A stretch of 64,000 nucleotides of DNA from Corynebacterium aquilae DSM 44791 (GTDB lineage: Bacteria > Actinomycetota > Actinomycetes > Mycobacteriales > Mycobacteriaceae), in assembly GCF_001941445.1 (NCBI RefSeq), contig NZ_CP009245.1, positions 2,069,992-2,133,991 of the forward strand, in the 5' to 3' direction. The position numbers were made by a program, and so were the translations under genes. Shown here in pieces: positions 53,133 to 62,287 of this stretch; positions within the stretch are counted from its first letter, which is position 1, and the number at the start of each line of letters is the position of its first letter. The notes beneath the pieces were generated by a model. The model did no database searches. It was not told where the DNA came from and was given only the letters and a program-made list of their open reading frames with translations.

Positions 53133-54653
53133 CTAATTGTCATTGTGCTGAGTGTTGTGGCGTGCCTTTCCGATCCAGCCCAAGGAAGTCGCCATCGGCG
53201 GCGTCATAGCTACACCAGTGGCGGTGACTTCCGCCTGCCCGGTGCCAACTGCAGTACTCGAGGAGGCGGACACCACGCGGGCTTGTCCCAGCACGCTGCC
53301 CGGCGCACTGGTGTGCTCTCGATCAAGGCCCGATACTGCCTGTTGACCTTGGGAAGAACGAAAGACCTCCAGCACACGAGTCAGCGTCGATTGTTTCCGG
53401 CTGGGCTTGTCGCGCCGCTTGTCGGCTCTGGCGTGGAGAGCATAGGGCGCCATGGTGGCGTGTTTCGCCGAAAGCCGGGAGGTGTCAGTCAGCATGGCGG
53501 TAACGCGGTGGGGGCTGCTTGAGCGTGGTGTTGCAGCTGGTGGGGTGTTGTGGGTCGCGCGGTGGGCAGCTGGTCGGGTGGCGGGTTGGCGGGTTGTACT
53601 CATCGGCGGTGCGGCCGCAGCTGTGGAAGCTGAGGCTGGTGCCGTGGGGGTGACAGTTGGCGCTGTGGTGGCTTGTGCTGTTGGCGCATAGGTGGTGGCG
53701 CTTGCAGCATGGGTGCTCATCCCGGCTAGCCCTGCGGCTTCAGGCGGGGTGGATACTCCCCCGCTGTGGCTGATGGCGATGCGGGCGGCGTCCGCCGCGG
53801 CGGGATCCATGGGGGTGTACAGGCTGGAAAGTGTGGGCACTGCGTGTTCGATGGCATCGGCCCATGGCCCCACCAACCAGTCGTTGATGAGTTGTTGTTC
53901 CATTTCTGCGCGCGCCGCGGGGTCTTTGATCTCGGCTGTTTGCGCGGAGATCGCCGCGATCGCTTGGGCGCCTTCCTTGTGCAGTACGGGCAGCAGGTCG
54001 AGGTAGTCGGCCATCACGGCCGCATTGTCGGCGAGTATTTCCACTTCCGTAGCACACGTTGTGATGGTGGCGCGCGCCCGCGAAAACACTTCCCCTTCGC
54101 ATCCGGCAAGCACCCCGGCCTGGGTGAGGTCTCGTTGTGCGGTGCGAAGCAGGCGGGCGATGTTGCGCCAGGCAGCTGCGGCGGCTTGTGGCTGGGTGCT
54201 GTCGGTTAAGGCAAATCCGAGGGACAGGCTGACCATGCTGTCGCCACCGCTTAAGGCTGGCGTCGTGAGGCTAAGCGTTCGGGTGGGGGTGGCGGGGCGG
54301 GCCGGAAAAATCACCGCGTCGCTGGGTACAAATCCCCCGTCATCGGCGATGTCGATGCCGCGGGCGCTTAAGCGTTCCTGCCCGGTCAGGGCTTGTCCGG
54401 TTGCTCGCAGCCCCGCCCGGATCCACTGCATTTTGGCCACCACATCGCCTAGCACCTGGTGTGCGGATCCGGCATCGCCGACAAGTAGGCCTTGGTGCAT
54501 GCCGGCAAGTTCGGCCAGCCCGGGGACGGTGGAATAGCTGCCGTTGATGGGGGCGCTGTGCGCGCAGGCCTGGGCTTGTTCGCAGGCGGTGACAGCGTTT
54601 TCGGCGGCAGTTATCGCCTCGGCGATTGCTGCTGGGTCACAGGTAAAGGTCAT
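53133..54653 (-). CDS. Hypothetical protein, PPE/ESX-substrate-like texture
   Basis: 506 aa from ATG 54653 (GAGGAG 7 nt upstream). No signal peptide. Residues 1-300 are Ala-rich and helical with a Trp (KMQWIRAGLRATG) and the pattern LAELAGMHQGLLVGDAGSAH; residues about 310-420 are low-complexity Ala/Thr/Pro (TTAPTVTPTAPASAST); the C-terminus is basic then Ser/Thr-rich. This layout reminds me of actinobacterial type VII secretion substrates, but I see no clear WxG or YxxxD/E signal in place, so that is only a suggestion. No recognised family. Confidence 0.65.
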   Translation of the reverse strand: MTFTCDPAAIAEAITAAENAVTACEQAQACAHSAPINGSYSTVPGLAELAGMHQGLLVGDAGSAHQVLGDVVAKMQWIRAGLRATGQALTGQERLSARGIDIADDGGFVPSDAVIFPARPATPTRTLSLTTPALSGGDSMVSLSLGFALTDSTQPQAAAAAWRNIARLLRTAQRDLTQAGVLAGCEGEVFSRARATITTCATEVEILADNAAVMADYLDLLPVLHKEGAQAIAAISAQTAEIKDPAARAEMEQQLINDWLVGPWADAIEHAVPTLSSLYTPMDPAAADAARIAISHSGGVSTPPEAAGLAGMSTHAASATTYAPTAQATTAPTVTPTAPASASTAAAAPPMSTTRQPATRPAAHRATHNTPPAATPRSSSPHRVTAMLTDTSRLSAKHATMAPYALHARADKRRDKPSRKQSTLTRVLEVFRSSQGQQAVSGLDREHTSAPGSVLGQARVVSASSSTAVGTGQAEVTATGVAMTPPMATSLGWIGKARHNTQHNDN

Positions 54654-54795
54654 GGAATGCTCCTCGCGGTTTGTTCGCCGACCCGCCCCACGGTGGGTGG
54701 GGCAAAGGCCAACGAAGGCAGTGTTCACGCCAGTTGGACGCAAAAACTGCCGCGCGTGGTTCCGCAACCACCAATCACGACCCTATGCAGCACAA

Positions 54796-54831
54796 ACGCC
54801 CGGCTGCCTCGCGGGGGCGAGGGCCGGGCGT
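54796..54831 (-). terminator. Terminator of the lipoprotein gene at 54856
   Basis: ACGCCCGGC (54796-54804) and GCCGGGCGT (54823-54831) with an inner CCTCGC/GCGAGG stem; about 25 bp past the stop on the minus strand. Confidence 0.65.
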
Positions 54832-54855
54832 AAAAGAGTCTTTAGGCGCTGTGGG

Positions 54856-55401
54856 CTACACGTTCAGGTTGCCCTTGAAGATGACGTTTCCGACGTGCAA
54901 TTCGGCTTGATAGAGGTTGCCGATGGTGGTGTTGAAGGCGTAGTCCACCGTGGTGGTCGCGCCGGCACCCAGCGGGAGGTCCAGCCCGGATTTCACTCCG
55001 GAGTTGTCTTCGTCGAGGGGGTCGATTTCGGTGAGGTTTCCTACCCCGTTGACGCTGTAGAGTTTGGCCTGTCCGAGGGCATCCGGCGGGATGGGGATCT
55101 CGCCGAGGTTTTTGAGGTTCAGGTGGATGACCACGCCGCCGTAGGGGGCCGGTTCGGAGCCCATGACCTCCCAGGAGACATCGAGGCCGGGGTCGACGGT
55201 GGGTTCTTTGAAGGTTTCGGCCACGACCGGTTCGACTTGCTTGGGTTGGAACACCGGGGTTGGGGTGGGGGTGGCGGACAGGTCGGCTGCGCCTTGGGGC
55301 TCATCGGGGTTTTCCTCGAAGAGGGATTTCACGTGTCCGCAACCAGTGGTGGTCAGCAGCGTGGCGCACAGCGCGGTCGCGAGGAAAGCTCGAGCCTTCA
55401 T
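54856..55401 (-). CDS. Putative lipoprotein with immunoglobulin-like domain
   Basis: 181 aa from ATG 55401 with AAAGGAA upstream. Signal peptide ending in lipobox LLTTTGC, a Pro/Thr spacer, then a ~110-aa beta-rich domain (VSWEVMGSEPAPYGGVVIHLNLKN ... TTTVDYAFNTTIGNL) like the Telo/DUF4352-type folds of exported actinobacterial proteins. Cell-surface anchored. Function unknown; transcribed in the same direction as the 53133-54653 gene but ends in its own terminator. Confidence 0.78.
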   Translation of the reverse strand: MKARAFLATALCATLLTTTGCGHVKSLFEENPDEPQGAADLSATPTPTPVFQPKQVEPVVAETFKEPTVDPGLDVSWEVMGSEPAPYGGVVIHLNLKNLGEIPIPPDALGQAKLYSVNGVGNLTEIDPLDEDNSGVKSGLDLPLGAGATTTVDYAFNTTIGNLYQAELHVGNVIFKGNLNV

Positions 55402-55591
55402 GCCTGGGGTTCCTTTGATCAAGGGCCTAAAAACAACGGCTTCCAGTCTAGCGTGTGGAGGCTGCGACGGTGATACCCAGGGGGATTGCCGGCCCGCCTG
55501 GCAGGGGTAGTTCGTGCGGGTGAGGGCGGGCGGGTCAGCCGCCGGCTCACAATAGGTGTCGCGTTTCACACATTTCGGGGGTTGGCGTACT

Positions 55592-55597
55592 TATAGT
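55592..55597 (+). promoter_or_regulatory. Candidate -10 of a leaderless transcript
   Basis: TATAGT ends 6 nt before ATG 55604 of the C-S lyase gene; no Shine-Dalgarno in between. Confidence 0.5.
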
Positions 55598-55603
55598 GGT
55601 GTC

Positions 55604-56749
55604 ATGCGTTTTCCTGATCTGAGCACCCTGAAACAACGCGGCACGGAGAAATGGTCGTGTGACAATCCGGACACTGTGCCCATGTTCGTGGCGGAAAGCG
55701 ACTTCGCCACCAATGATGAGGTGATGGCGGCGATTAGAGACGCCGTGGATCGGGAGCAGTTGGGGTATCCCTGCCAGGGCGATACTCGTTTGGCTGAGGC
55801 GTTGTCGGATTTTTGTGCGTCGCGCTATGGGTGGCGCCCGCGCGCGGAGTGGGTGTTTCCCATTGCTGATGTGGTGCGTGGGTTGTGGATGGCGATTGAG
55901 ACCTTTACCCGCCCGGGCAGCGCGATTGTGTTCGCTACTCCCGCCTACCCGCCGTTTTTCGAGTTGGGTACATTGGCCGGCCGGGAGAGCGTCACGGTTG
56001 GTGTCACGGTGGATGGGGGGATGGATTTAGCTGCGGTGGAGCGCGCTTTTCAGCAGGGGGCGGGCTGTTTTGTGTTGTGCAATCCGCATAATCCTTTGGG
56101 ACTTGCTTTCGATCGGGAGACGTTGGTGCGGTTGGCTGATCTGGCGGCGGCCTATGATGCGCGCATTATTAGCGATGAGATTCATGCCCCGCTGGTGTTT
56201 GGCAGGCGGCATATTCCGGCGGCCAGTGTCAGTGAGGCTGCAGCCTCGGTGACGGTGACGTTGATGGCGGCGTCGAAGGCGTGGAATGTGGCTGGGTTGA
56301 AGTGTGCGCAGCTGATTGTGTCCAATGAGCGGGATGCGCAAGTGTGGGCCGAGCGCCCGCCGTTGTATTGGCAGGGTTTTTCGATTCTGGGTTATGAGGC
56401 CTCAGTGGCGTGTTACCGGGCGGATCAGTCTTTTGTGGATGAGCAGTTGGAGTATGTGGGCCGCAATATTGAGTATGCGGTTTCTCGTTTGCGGCAGGTG
56501 GTTCCGGGCATTGGGGTGTATGCCCCGGAGGCGACGTATTTGTTGTGGCTGGATTTCCGGAACACGGTGCTGGGCGAGGCAGCCTGGGAGGTGTTGGCCA
56601 CTGAGGCGTCGGTGGTGTGCTCTGATGGGCGGGCGTTTGCCGGCGAGTCAGAGGGCGCGGGTTGGGTGCGGATGAATCTGGCCTGCCAGGATTCCACCTT
56701 GCGTTTGGCACTTGATCGGATTGAGCAGGTGGTTGCTGCCCGCTCTTAA
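55604..56749 (+). CDS. PLP-dependent C-S lyase, MalY/PatB family
   Basis: 381 aa, fold-type I aminotransferase-like enzyme. PLP lysine in MAASKAWNVAGLKCAQL, the Asp of ISDEIHAPLVF and NPHNPLG are all present; the N-terminus RGTEKWSCDNPDTVPMFVAESDF is typical of MalY/PatB cystathionine beta-lyases. Would cleave cystathionine or S-alkyl-cysteines to pyruvate, ammonia and a thiol (AecD-like in C. glutamicum). The ATG has a -10 box 6 nt upstream, suggesting leaderless translation. A terminator separates it from the next gene. Confidence 0.87.
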   Translation: MRFPDLSTLKQRGTEKWSCDNPDTVPMFVAESDFATNDEVMAAIRDAVDREQLGYPCQGDTRLAEALSDFCASRYGWRPRAEWVFPIADVVRGLWMAIETFTRPGSAIVFATPAYPPFFELGTLAGRESVTVGVTVDGGMDLAAVERAFQQGAGCFVLCNPHNPLGLAFDRETLVRLADLAAAYDARIISDEIHAPLVFGRRHIPAASVSEAAASVTVTLMAASKAWNVAGLKCAQLIVSNERDAQVWAERPPLYWQGFSILGYEASVACYRADQSFVDEQLEYVGRNIEYAVSRLRQVVPGIGVYAPEATYLLWLDFRNTVLGEAAWEVLATEASVVCSDGRAFAGESEGAGWVRMNLACQDSTLRLALDRIEQVVAARS

Positions 56750-56773
56750 ACAACTGCTAGTGGATTGCACAAA

Positions 56774-56800
56774 GGCTGGCCACCGGGTGGGTGGCCAGCC
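56774..56800. terminator. Bidirectional terminator between two convergent genes
   Basis: GGCTGGCCACC (56774-56784) pairs with GGTGGCCAGCC (56790-56800), followed by TCTTT. Confidence 0.82.
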
Positions 56801-56821
56801 TCTTTCGTATTGGGGTGGGCT

Positions 56822-57715
56822 TTAGTAGCCGCGGTCGGGGTCGACTTCGGTGAGCATTTTTTCGCCGTTGATCAGCCGGGTGTAGTTTTCTGCAACCACG
56901 GGAGCTAGGAGCGCGTCCATGGAGGCGTAGGTGTTGGCGGTGTGGGGGGTGATGATGACGTTGTTGCGTCCCCACAGAGCGTGTCCGTCGGGTAGGGGTT
57001 CGGGATCGGTGACGTCGATGCCTGCGCCGGCGATTTCGCCGTTGTCGAGGGCATTAACCAGGGCGTCGGTGTCGACGACTTCGCCGCGGGCGACGTTGAT
57101 GAGCAGGGCGTCGTTTTTCATGGCGGCGAATTCTTCTGCGCCCATGAGTTTGTTGGTTTTTTCGGTCAGCGGGCAGGCAAGTACCACGATGTCGGCGGCG
57201 GCGAGGGCGTCGTGGAGGGTGTCGTATCCGCCGTCGATGCCTTGGGAGCGCATGCGGATGAGGTTGACGTTGAAGGGTTCGAGGTAGCGTTCCAGGTCGC
57301 GTCCGATGCCGCCATATCCGATGATGAACACGGTGCGTCCGCGCAGCCAGCGGGTGTTGGTGTCGAGTTCGGGGCGAACTGACCAGCTATCGGCGCGGGT
57401 GACGGTGGGGTGCTGGTGGTAGAGCCCGAGGATCATGGCTAGGGCTGCTTCGGCGACTTGTTCGCCGTACACCCCGGAGGCGTTGGAGTAGCGGCGGCCG
57501 GGGGTGATAATTCCTTGGTCGAGGAAGCTGTTGATGCCGGCCATGGGGAACTGCACCCAGGTGATGTTGTCGGTGAGTTCCGGGAAGGGGTCGGTGGGAG
57601 TTTGGGTGAACAGGAAGCCTTCGGCTTGTTCCATGGTGTCCACGATGTCGGCGCCGGCCTCACGCAAGGCGGTGGCGCACTGGGGGTATTCTCCGGGTCC
57701 GATGTAGATACGCAT
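56822..57715 (-). CDS. D-2-hydroxyacid dehydrogenase
   Basis: 297 aa from ATG 57715. NAD-binding domain with GRTVFIIGYGGIGRDLERYL, catalytic Arg in INVARGEVVDTDAL, Glu in the GAGIDVTDPEPLP segment and His in NVIITPHTANT. Family members reduce 2-oxoacids such as glyoxylate/hydroxypyruvate or phenylpyruvate; the substrate cannot be read here. CATAAT ends 6 nt before the ATG, so a leaderless mRNA is likely. Confidence 0.87.
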   Translation of the reverse strand: MRIYIGPGEYPQCATALREAGADIVDTMEQAEGFLFTQTPTDPFPELTDNITWVQFPMAGINSFLDQGIITPGRRYSNASGVYGEQVAEAALAMILGLYHQHPTVTRADSWSVRPELDTNTRWLRGRTVFIIGYGGIGRDLERYLEPFNVNLIRMRSQGIDGGYDTLHDALAAADIVVLACPLTEKTNKLMGAEEFAAMKNDALLINVARGEVVDTDALVNALDNGEIAGAGIDVTDPEPLPDGHALWGRNNVIITPHTANTYASMDALLAPVVAENYTRLINGEKMLTEVDPDRGY

Positions 57716-57721
57716 GTGTCC

Positions 57722-57727
57722 ATTATG
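57722..57727 (-). promoter_or_regulatory. Candidate -10 of a leaderless transcript
   Basis: CATAAT on the minus strand, 6 nt before ATG 57715. No ribosome site precedes the ATG. Confidence 0.45.
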
Positions 57728-57882
57728 CATAAACCCCGCCTTTTATGTGGCGGGAGACACATTCTTGGTGGGTGTGCTGGGCTGCAGGTTTTCGGCGAGG
57801 GCTATGCCGAGGCCTGGGTGCGTGGGTGCATGGGTGTGTGGGGCGTGGATGCGTGGGTGTGTGGTGTGGTGGGTGTAAAAAA

Positions 57883-57918
57883 GCGCTCAGCGCCCGCTGT
57901 TGTGCGGGCGCTGAGCGC
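57883..57918 (-). terminator. Terminator of the BCCT gene
   Basis: GCGCTCAGCGCCCGC (57883-57897) and GCGGGCGCTGAGCGC (57904-57918), 6-nt loop, followed on the minus strand by TTTTTT. Confidence 0.92.
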
Positions 57919-57949
57919 GTGATGGGTTTTTGGTTTGTCGCGGGGCGGG

Positions 57950-59803
57950 TTACTTGGGGTCCTGCTCTGCGACGACGTTGACGGTGGGTTGTCCGTCTTC
58001 GTCCAGGGTGGCATCCTCATCGACTTCGCCGACGACGCCGAGGTCACCGTCGACGATGACGTTGCCGGGGATGATGATGTTTCCGTCGTCGTCGGTGTCG
58101 AAGGTGAGCACCGGCAGCGGGTTGCCTTCGTCGTCGTAGCCGGGGGCGGGACGGTTTTCGTGCTCTTCGAGCTTTTCGGCGGAGTCCGTCTTGTCCCACT
58201 GGCGGGTTTGGATGGCCGGGGCCGCGGCGGCGTCATCGTGCATGCCCTTGATCAGCGAGTACATCATGATGAACTGCATGAGGAAGAAGGGGAATGCGAC
58301 GATGATGACGACTTGCTGCAGGGTGGAAATACCGGTCTCCGGGGAGATGATCAGCAGGGACGCGGCCACGGCGCCAATCATGACGGCCCACAGGATGCGG
58401 TAGGAGGTCGGGGACTGGTTTTCTTCACCGGTGGCGATCATGTCGTTGATCATGGCGGCGGAGTCGATGGAGGTCACGAAGAAGATGATGACCACGAGCA
58501 GCGCGATGAAGCTGACAATACCGGTGGCGGGGTAGGCCTCCAGGAACTTGAACAGGGCGGCAGAGACGTCGCCTTCTTCCACCACGGGCACGGTGAGGTA
58601 GCCGGGGTTTTTGAATTCCAGGTCAATGCCGGCGTGGCCGAACACGGCGAACCAGATGACGGAGAAACCTGCGGGCAGGGCCAGCACGCCGCCGATGAAT
58701 TCGCGGACGGTGCGGCCGCGGGAGATGCGGGCGACGAACATGCCCACAAACGGCGACCAACAGATGGTCCATGCCCAGTAGAACACGGTCCACTTACCCT
58801 GCCAGCCTGGGTTGTTGGAGAAGGAGTCAGACCAGAAGGACAGCTTCGGCAGCCATTCGGCGTAGATGCCGAAGGCTTCCACGGAGCCGCGCAGCAGCGT
58901 CAGGGTGGGGCCGGTGATGATGACGAAGATCATCAGCACCACGGCGGCTGCGATGTTGACGTTGGACAGGATCTTGATGCCCTTGTCCAGGCCACTGGCC
59001 ACGGACACACAAGCCACGGCGGTGATCAGCAGCAGAATGAGCAGCTGCACCCAGCCGATCTCCGGAACCCCGTACAGCTTGTGCAGGCCGGAGTTGATCT
59101 GCAGGGTACCCAGGCCGACGGAGACGGCGATACCGAACACGGTGCCGACGATGGCGAAAGCATCGATGATCTTGCCGGGGGTTTCGTAGATCTTTGCGCC
59201 AAGCAGCGGGGCGAAGATGGAGGACAAACGCGGCGGCAGCTTGCGCTTGTAGATGAAGTAGCCCAGTGCCAGGCCGGGCAGGGCCATAATCACCCACATG
59301 TGGACGCCGAAGTGGTAGAAGGTGAAGGCGAGGGCCTCCACGGCGGCGTCCTGGGTGAGCGGCTCACGATCGCCCATGGGCACGTTGTAGATGTGGTTGA
59401 TCGGTTCGGCCACACCCCAGAACATCAGCACCGCGCCGACGCCGCCGGCGAACAGCATGGAAAACCATGCCGGCAGGGAGTGCTCGGGCTCGCCGTCGTC
59501 GTCGCCGAGCTTCACTCGGCCGTAGCGGGAGGCAAAAATACCGATAAGGAAGATCAGCGTGAAGCTGACGCCGCCGATGTACATCCAGCCCAGGTTCTTC
59601 AACAGCCAGTTGGCGACCGTTTCGAAAGAGGACTTTGCCTGATCGCCAAAGGCGATGGTCATGATGACGAAGGCGATGATGAAACCTGCGCCAGAAAGGA
59701 AGATGAACGGGTCGGTTTTCAACCCGAACAGGGGCTTGGCGGATCCCCCGGGAGTGACAGGCTCTTTGTCCGTGTCAGTCTGAGTTGTACTGGTTGAACT
59801 CAT
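57950..59803 (-). CDS. BCCT-family (betaine/carnitine/choline-type) transporter
   Basis: 617-aa sodium- or proton-coupled transporter with 12 helices. Family landmarks: TM3 region FAGGVGAVLMFWGVAEPINH, TM4 FTFYHFGVHMWVIMALPGL, TM8 WTVFYWAWTICWSPFVGMF and the adjacent RISRGRTVREFIGG. Compared with BetP as I recall it, several substrate-box positions differ (see findings). The ~75-residue C-terminal tail is acidic (DTDDDGNIIIPGNV ... GEVDEDATLDEDG), unlike BetP's basic osmosensing tail. N-terminus short and hydrophilic. Compatible-solute or related amine uptake is the best guess. ATG 59803. Confidence 0.88.
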   Translation of the reverse strand: MSSTSTTQTDTDKEPVTPGGSAKPLFGLKTDPFIFLSGAGFIIAFVIMTIAFGDQAKSSFETVANWLLKNLGWMYIGGVSFTLIFLIGIFASRYGRVKLGDDDGEPEHSLPAWFSMLFAGGVGAVLMFWGVAEPINHIYNVPMGDREPLTQDAAVEALAFTFYHFGVHMWVIMALPGLALGYFIYKRKLPPRLSSIFAPLLGAKIYETPGKIIDAFAIVGTVFGIAVSVGLGTLQINSGLHKLYGVPEIGWVQLLILLLITAVACVSVASGLDKGIKILSNVNIAAAVVLMIFVIITGPTLTLLRGSVEAFGIYAEWLPKLSFWSDSFSNNPGWQGKWTVFYWAWTICWSPFVGMFVARISRGRTVREFIGGVLALPAGFSVIWFAVFGHAGIDLEFKNPGYLTVPVVEEGDVSAALFKFLEAYPATGIVSFIALLVVIIFFVTSIDSAAMINDMIATGEENQSPTSYRILWAVMIGAVAASLLIISPETGISTLQQVVIIVAFPFFLMQFIMMYSLIKGMHDDAAAAPAIQTRQWDKTDSAEKLEEHENRPAPGYDDEGNPLPVLTFDTDDDGNIIIPGNVIVDGDLGVVGEVDEDATLDEDGQPTVNVVAEQDPK

Positions 59804-60667
59804 GAGAGTAAGTCACAGCTCCTTGGAAGCTTTGATCCGGTGCGCAAAAGCCTTTTCACCACCATGGTGTCCCCTGCGAAGATGAGCTCTCCATCAGAAG
59901 TACCCCCCACTACCGCGTGGGCTGCGCTGTGCAGCGGGCACGGCGTCGGGGAAACCCGCCTTTAACCTTGTGTCGTCGCTGACCGCAGCGTCGCACCTCG
60001 CCAAAGATCCGCCGCGACGAAACCCCACCGCACCGCACCTTTTGGCGGTTCTCCCATCAAAACCCTCAGCGCGCCCGGCGGATTTTTTGGCTAAAAATCC
60101 TGCACGGGTGCGGGCGGTTGTGACACGATACTGTCAAAGAAATGCTTGCCGTTGCGGGCGTGGTGTGTGACGCTTCGTCACGTCACTGTCGGCGCGGCCC
60201 CAGCCGGGGTGCGCGCCTGGGCGAAGTTATGCGGGTTTGGCTCCTCGGTCGTGCCCCACCACTGACAGCGATTCCACATCCAAAGCGTTGCTTCGGCGGA
60301 AAGCGCGTGGGGTGGGGTGGTGCCTGACTGTCGGTTGACGGTAGGTCAAAAAGTGGGATGCTTTTGCCTCGGCGCTGGTGCGCCAACGGCCCTACCCTAT
60401 CGAAGGTTTTCTGCAGGTTCAAAGGCAAATGTGGCAAATATAACCCTGGTGGGGCTAAGAAAACTTCTCCCCCACTGATGGTTTTTGCCACCTCCGAAGG
60501 TGGGGCCAGCCTGCAAAGTTGCGGGTTATCACAGCAAAAACACAGTGTTTTCTATAGCAAAAGTAGGTGTGAGTTGGTATGCCACCTCCCCCACATCCCA
60601 CCCTACCCCTGTCGGGGGTAAAAGCAGTTGTGACCGACTCCACTCAGGGAAGTATTCTCCCTTGTTT
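59804..60667. other. Intergenic region between BCCT and ABC-importer genes
   Basis: 864 bp without a convincing gene; the open frame that continues upstream of the solute-binding protein has no ribosome site or family similarity. Contains the hairpin CCACCT-CCGA-AGGTGG (60488-60503), the palindrome at 60537-60551 and TATTCT (60653-60658), a possible -10 ten bases before the next ATG. Divergent promoters must lie here. Confidence 0.55.
60537..60551. promoter_or_regulatory. Palindrome upstream of the ABC importer operon
   Basis: AAAACAC-A-GTGTTTT, perfect 7-1-7, about 117 bp before the solute-binding-protein start. Candidate operator. Confidence 0.4.
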
Positions 60668-62287
60668 ATGGGAGAAACCATTCAACCAAACACCTACATG
60701 CGGGGCCAAGACCCTGTGCCAGGTGCACACACAACTCGGGGGAGTTCCTCCCACCGACGCGACACAGCAACCGTCCGATTCCCCGTCCGCATCGCCGCGG
60801 CCGTGCTCGCCGGGGCAACCCTGTTTACCGCAGGCTGCTCCGCCGGGTCCACCGCCACGCAGCTCGGGCGCATCGCGGACGCCAACGCCATCGTGGTCGC
60901 CCTCGCCGCCGCCCCGGCCAGCTTGGACTTCACCACCACGGCGGGCGCCGCAGTGCCCCAAGCCATGATGGGCAATATTTATGAAGGGCTCGTCCGCATC
61001 GACGACGACGCCAACATCCAGCCACTGCTGGCCGAACGATGGGACATTTCCCCCGACGGGCGCGTCTACACCTTCCACCTGCGGCAGGGAGTGACCTTCT
61101 CCAACGGCGACCCCTTCAACGCACAGGCCGCAAAATTCAGCATTGACCGGGTGCAATCCGACGCCTGGACCAACGGGCTAAAAAAGCAGATGGAGCCCGT
61201 CGAATCCACCCGCGTGATCGACGAACACACCCTCGAGGTCACCCTCAAGGAGAAAAACACCGCCTGGTTGTGGAACATGGGCACCCTGATTGGCGCCATG
61301 TTCAGCCCCACCGGCATCGATGATCTCGCCAACACTCCCATCGGCACCGGCCCCTACGTCGTCGACTCCTGGGCCGTCGGACAATCACTGATTTTCACCG
61401 CCCGCGAAGACTACTGGGGCGAAAAGCCGAAAAACTCCGCCGCAGCGCTGCGCTACTTCGCCGACCCCGTCGGCGCCTCCAACGCGCTGCAATCCGGCGA
61501 CGTCGATGTCATCTACTCCCTCCAGTCGCCTCAGCTGATGGACGAATTGAAAGCCACCGGCAAGTACACCATTGAGGTCGGCACCACCAACGGCGAGGTG
61601 ATTTTGTCGATGAACCCCCGCCGCGCCCCCTTTAATGACATCCGCGTCCGCCAGGCCGTCATGTACGCCATCAACCGCCAGGACGTCATCGACACCGCCT
61701 GGGACGGCTACGGCACCGACACCGGCGGCGCGCCGGTTCCCCCCACCGACCCCTGGTACGAGGAATCAACACGCTACCCCTACGACCCGGACAAAGCCCG
61801 CGAGCTGCTCAAGCAGGCCGGCATCCCGGAAGGCTATGAGGTCACTATCTCCGTGCCCTCCCTGGCCTACGCCCAAGCCGCCAGCGAAATGATCGTCTCC
61901 CAGCTCAACGACGTCGGGCTGAAAGTCTCCATCGAGTCCACCGAATTCCCCGCGGTGTGGCTGTCCAAGGTGTACAAAGGCCACGACTTCGACATGTCCA
62001 TCGTCGCCCACGTCGAGGCCCGCGACATCCCCGCCATGTTCGGCAACCCCGAGTACTACATCGGCTATGACAACCCCAAGGTCCAACAGCTGTTGAAGCA
62101 AGCCGGCGAAAGCGACGAAGTCGGCAACATGAAAGCCGCCGTCGACCAGATCATGGAAGACGCCGCCGCCGACACCCTGTTCAACCTGCCCAACATCGTG
62201 GTCACCGATCCCGGCATCACCGGCGTCGACGCCAACAGCGTGGTGCAGGAACTCAAACTGGCCACCATGGAAAAGAAGGACAAGTAA
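60668..62287 (+). CDS. ABC transporter substrate-binding lipoprotein (peptide/nickel family)
   Basis: 539 aa from ATG 60668. Signal peptide with lipobox LFTAGC, then a family-5 solute-binding protein: QAMMGNIYEGLVRID, WDISPDGRVYTFHLRQGVTFSNGDPF, RVRQAVMYAINRQDVID, all typical of DppA/OppA/NikA. Captures peptides or similar ligands outside the membrane. First gene of an operon; the first permease starts at the base after its stop codon (TAAATG). The start is uncertain (no ribosome site; ATG 60698 also possible). Confidence 0.88.
   Translation: MGETIQPNTYMRGQDPVPGAHTTRGSSSHRRDTATVRFPVRIAAAVLAGATLFTAGCSAGSTATQLGRIADANAIVVALAAAPASLDFTTTAGAAVPQAMMGNIYEGLVRIDDDANIQPLLAERWDISPDGRVYTFHLRQGVTFSNGDPFNAQAAKFSIDRVQSDAWTNGLKKQMEPVESTRVIDEHTLEVTLKEKNTAWLWNMGTLIGAMFSPTGIDDLANTPIGTGPYVVDSWAVGQSLIFTAREDYWGEKPKNSAAALRYFADPVGASNALQSGDVDVIYSLQSPQLMDELKATGKYTIEVGTTNGEVILSMNPRRAPFNDIRVRQAVMYAINRQDVIDTAWDGYGTDTGGAPVPPTDPWYEESTRYPYDPDKARELLKQAGIPEGYEVTISVPSLAYAQAASEMIVSQLNDVGLKVSIESTEFPAVWLSKVYKGHDFDMSIVAHVEARDIPAMFGNPEYYIGYDNPKVQQLLKQAGESDEVGNMKAAVDQIMEDAAADTLFNLPNIVVTDPGITGVDANSVVQELKLATMEKKDK

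Noticed and set aside
57935..59797. 620-codon plus-strand frame opposite the BCCT gene
   Set aside because: Antisense shadow; the minus strand shows all BCCT signatures.
60485..60667. N-terminal extension of the ABC solute-binding protein
   Set aside because: 61 extra codons would bury the signal peptide; no ribosome site or family similarity.
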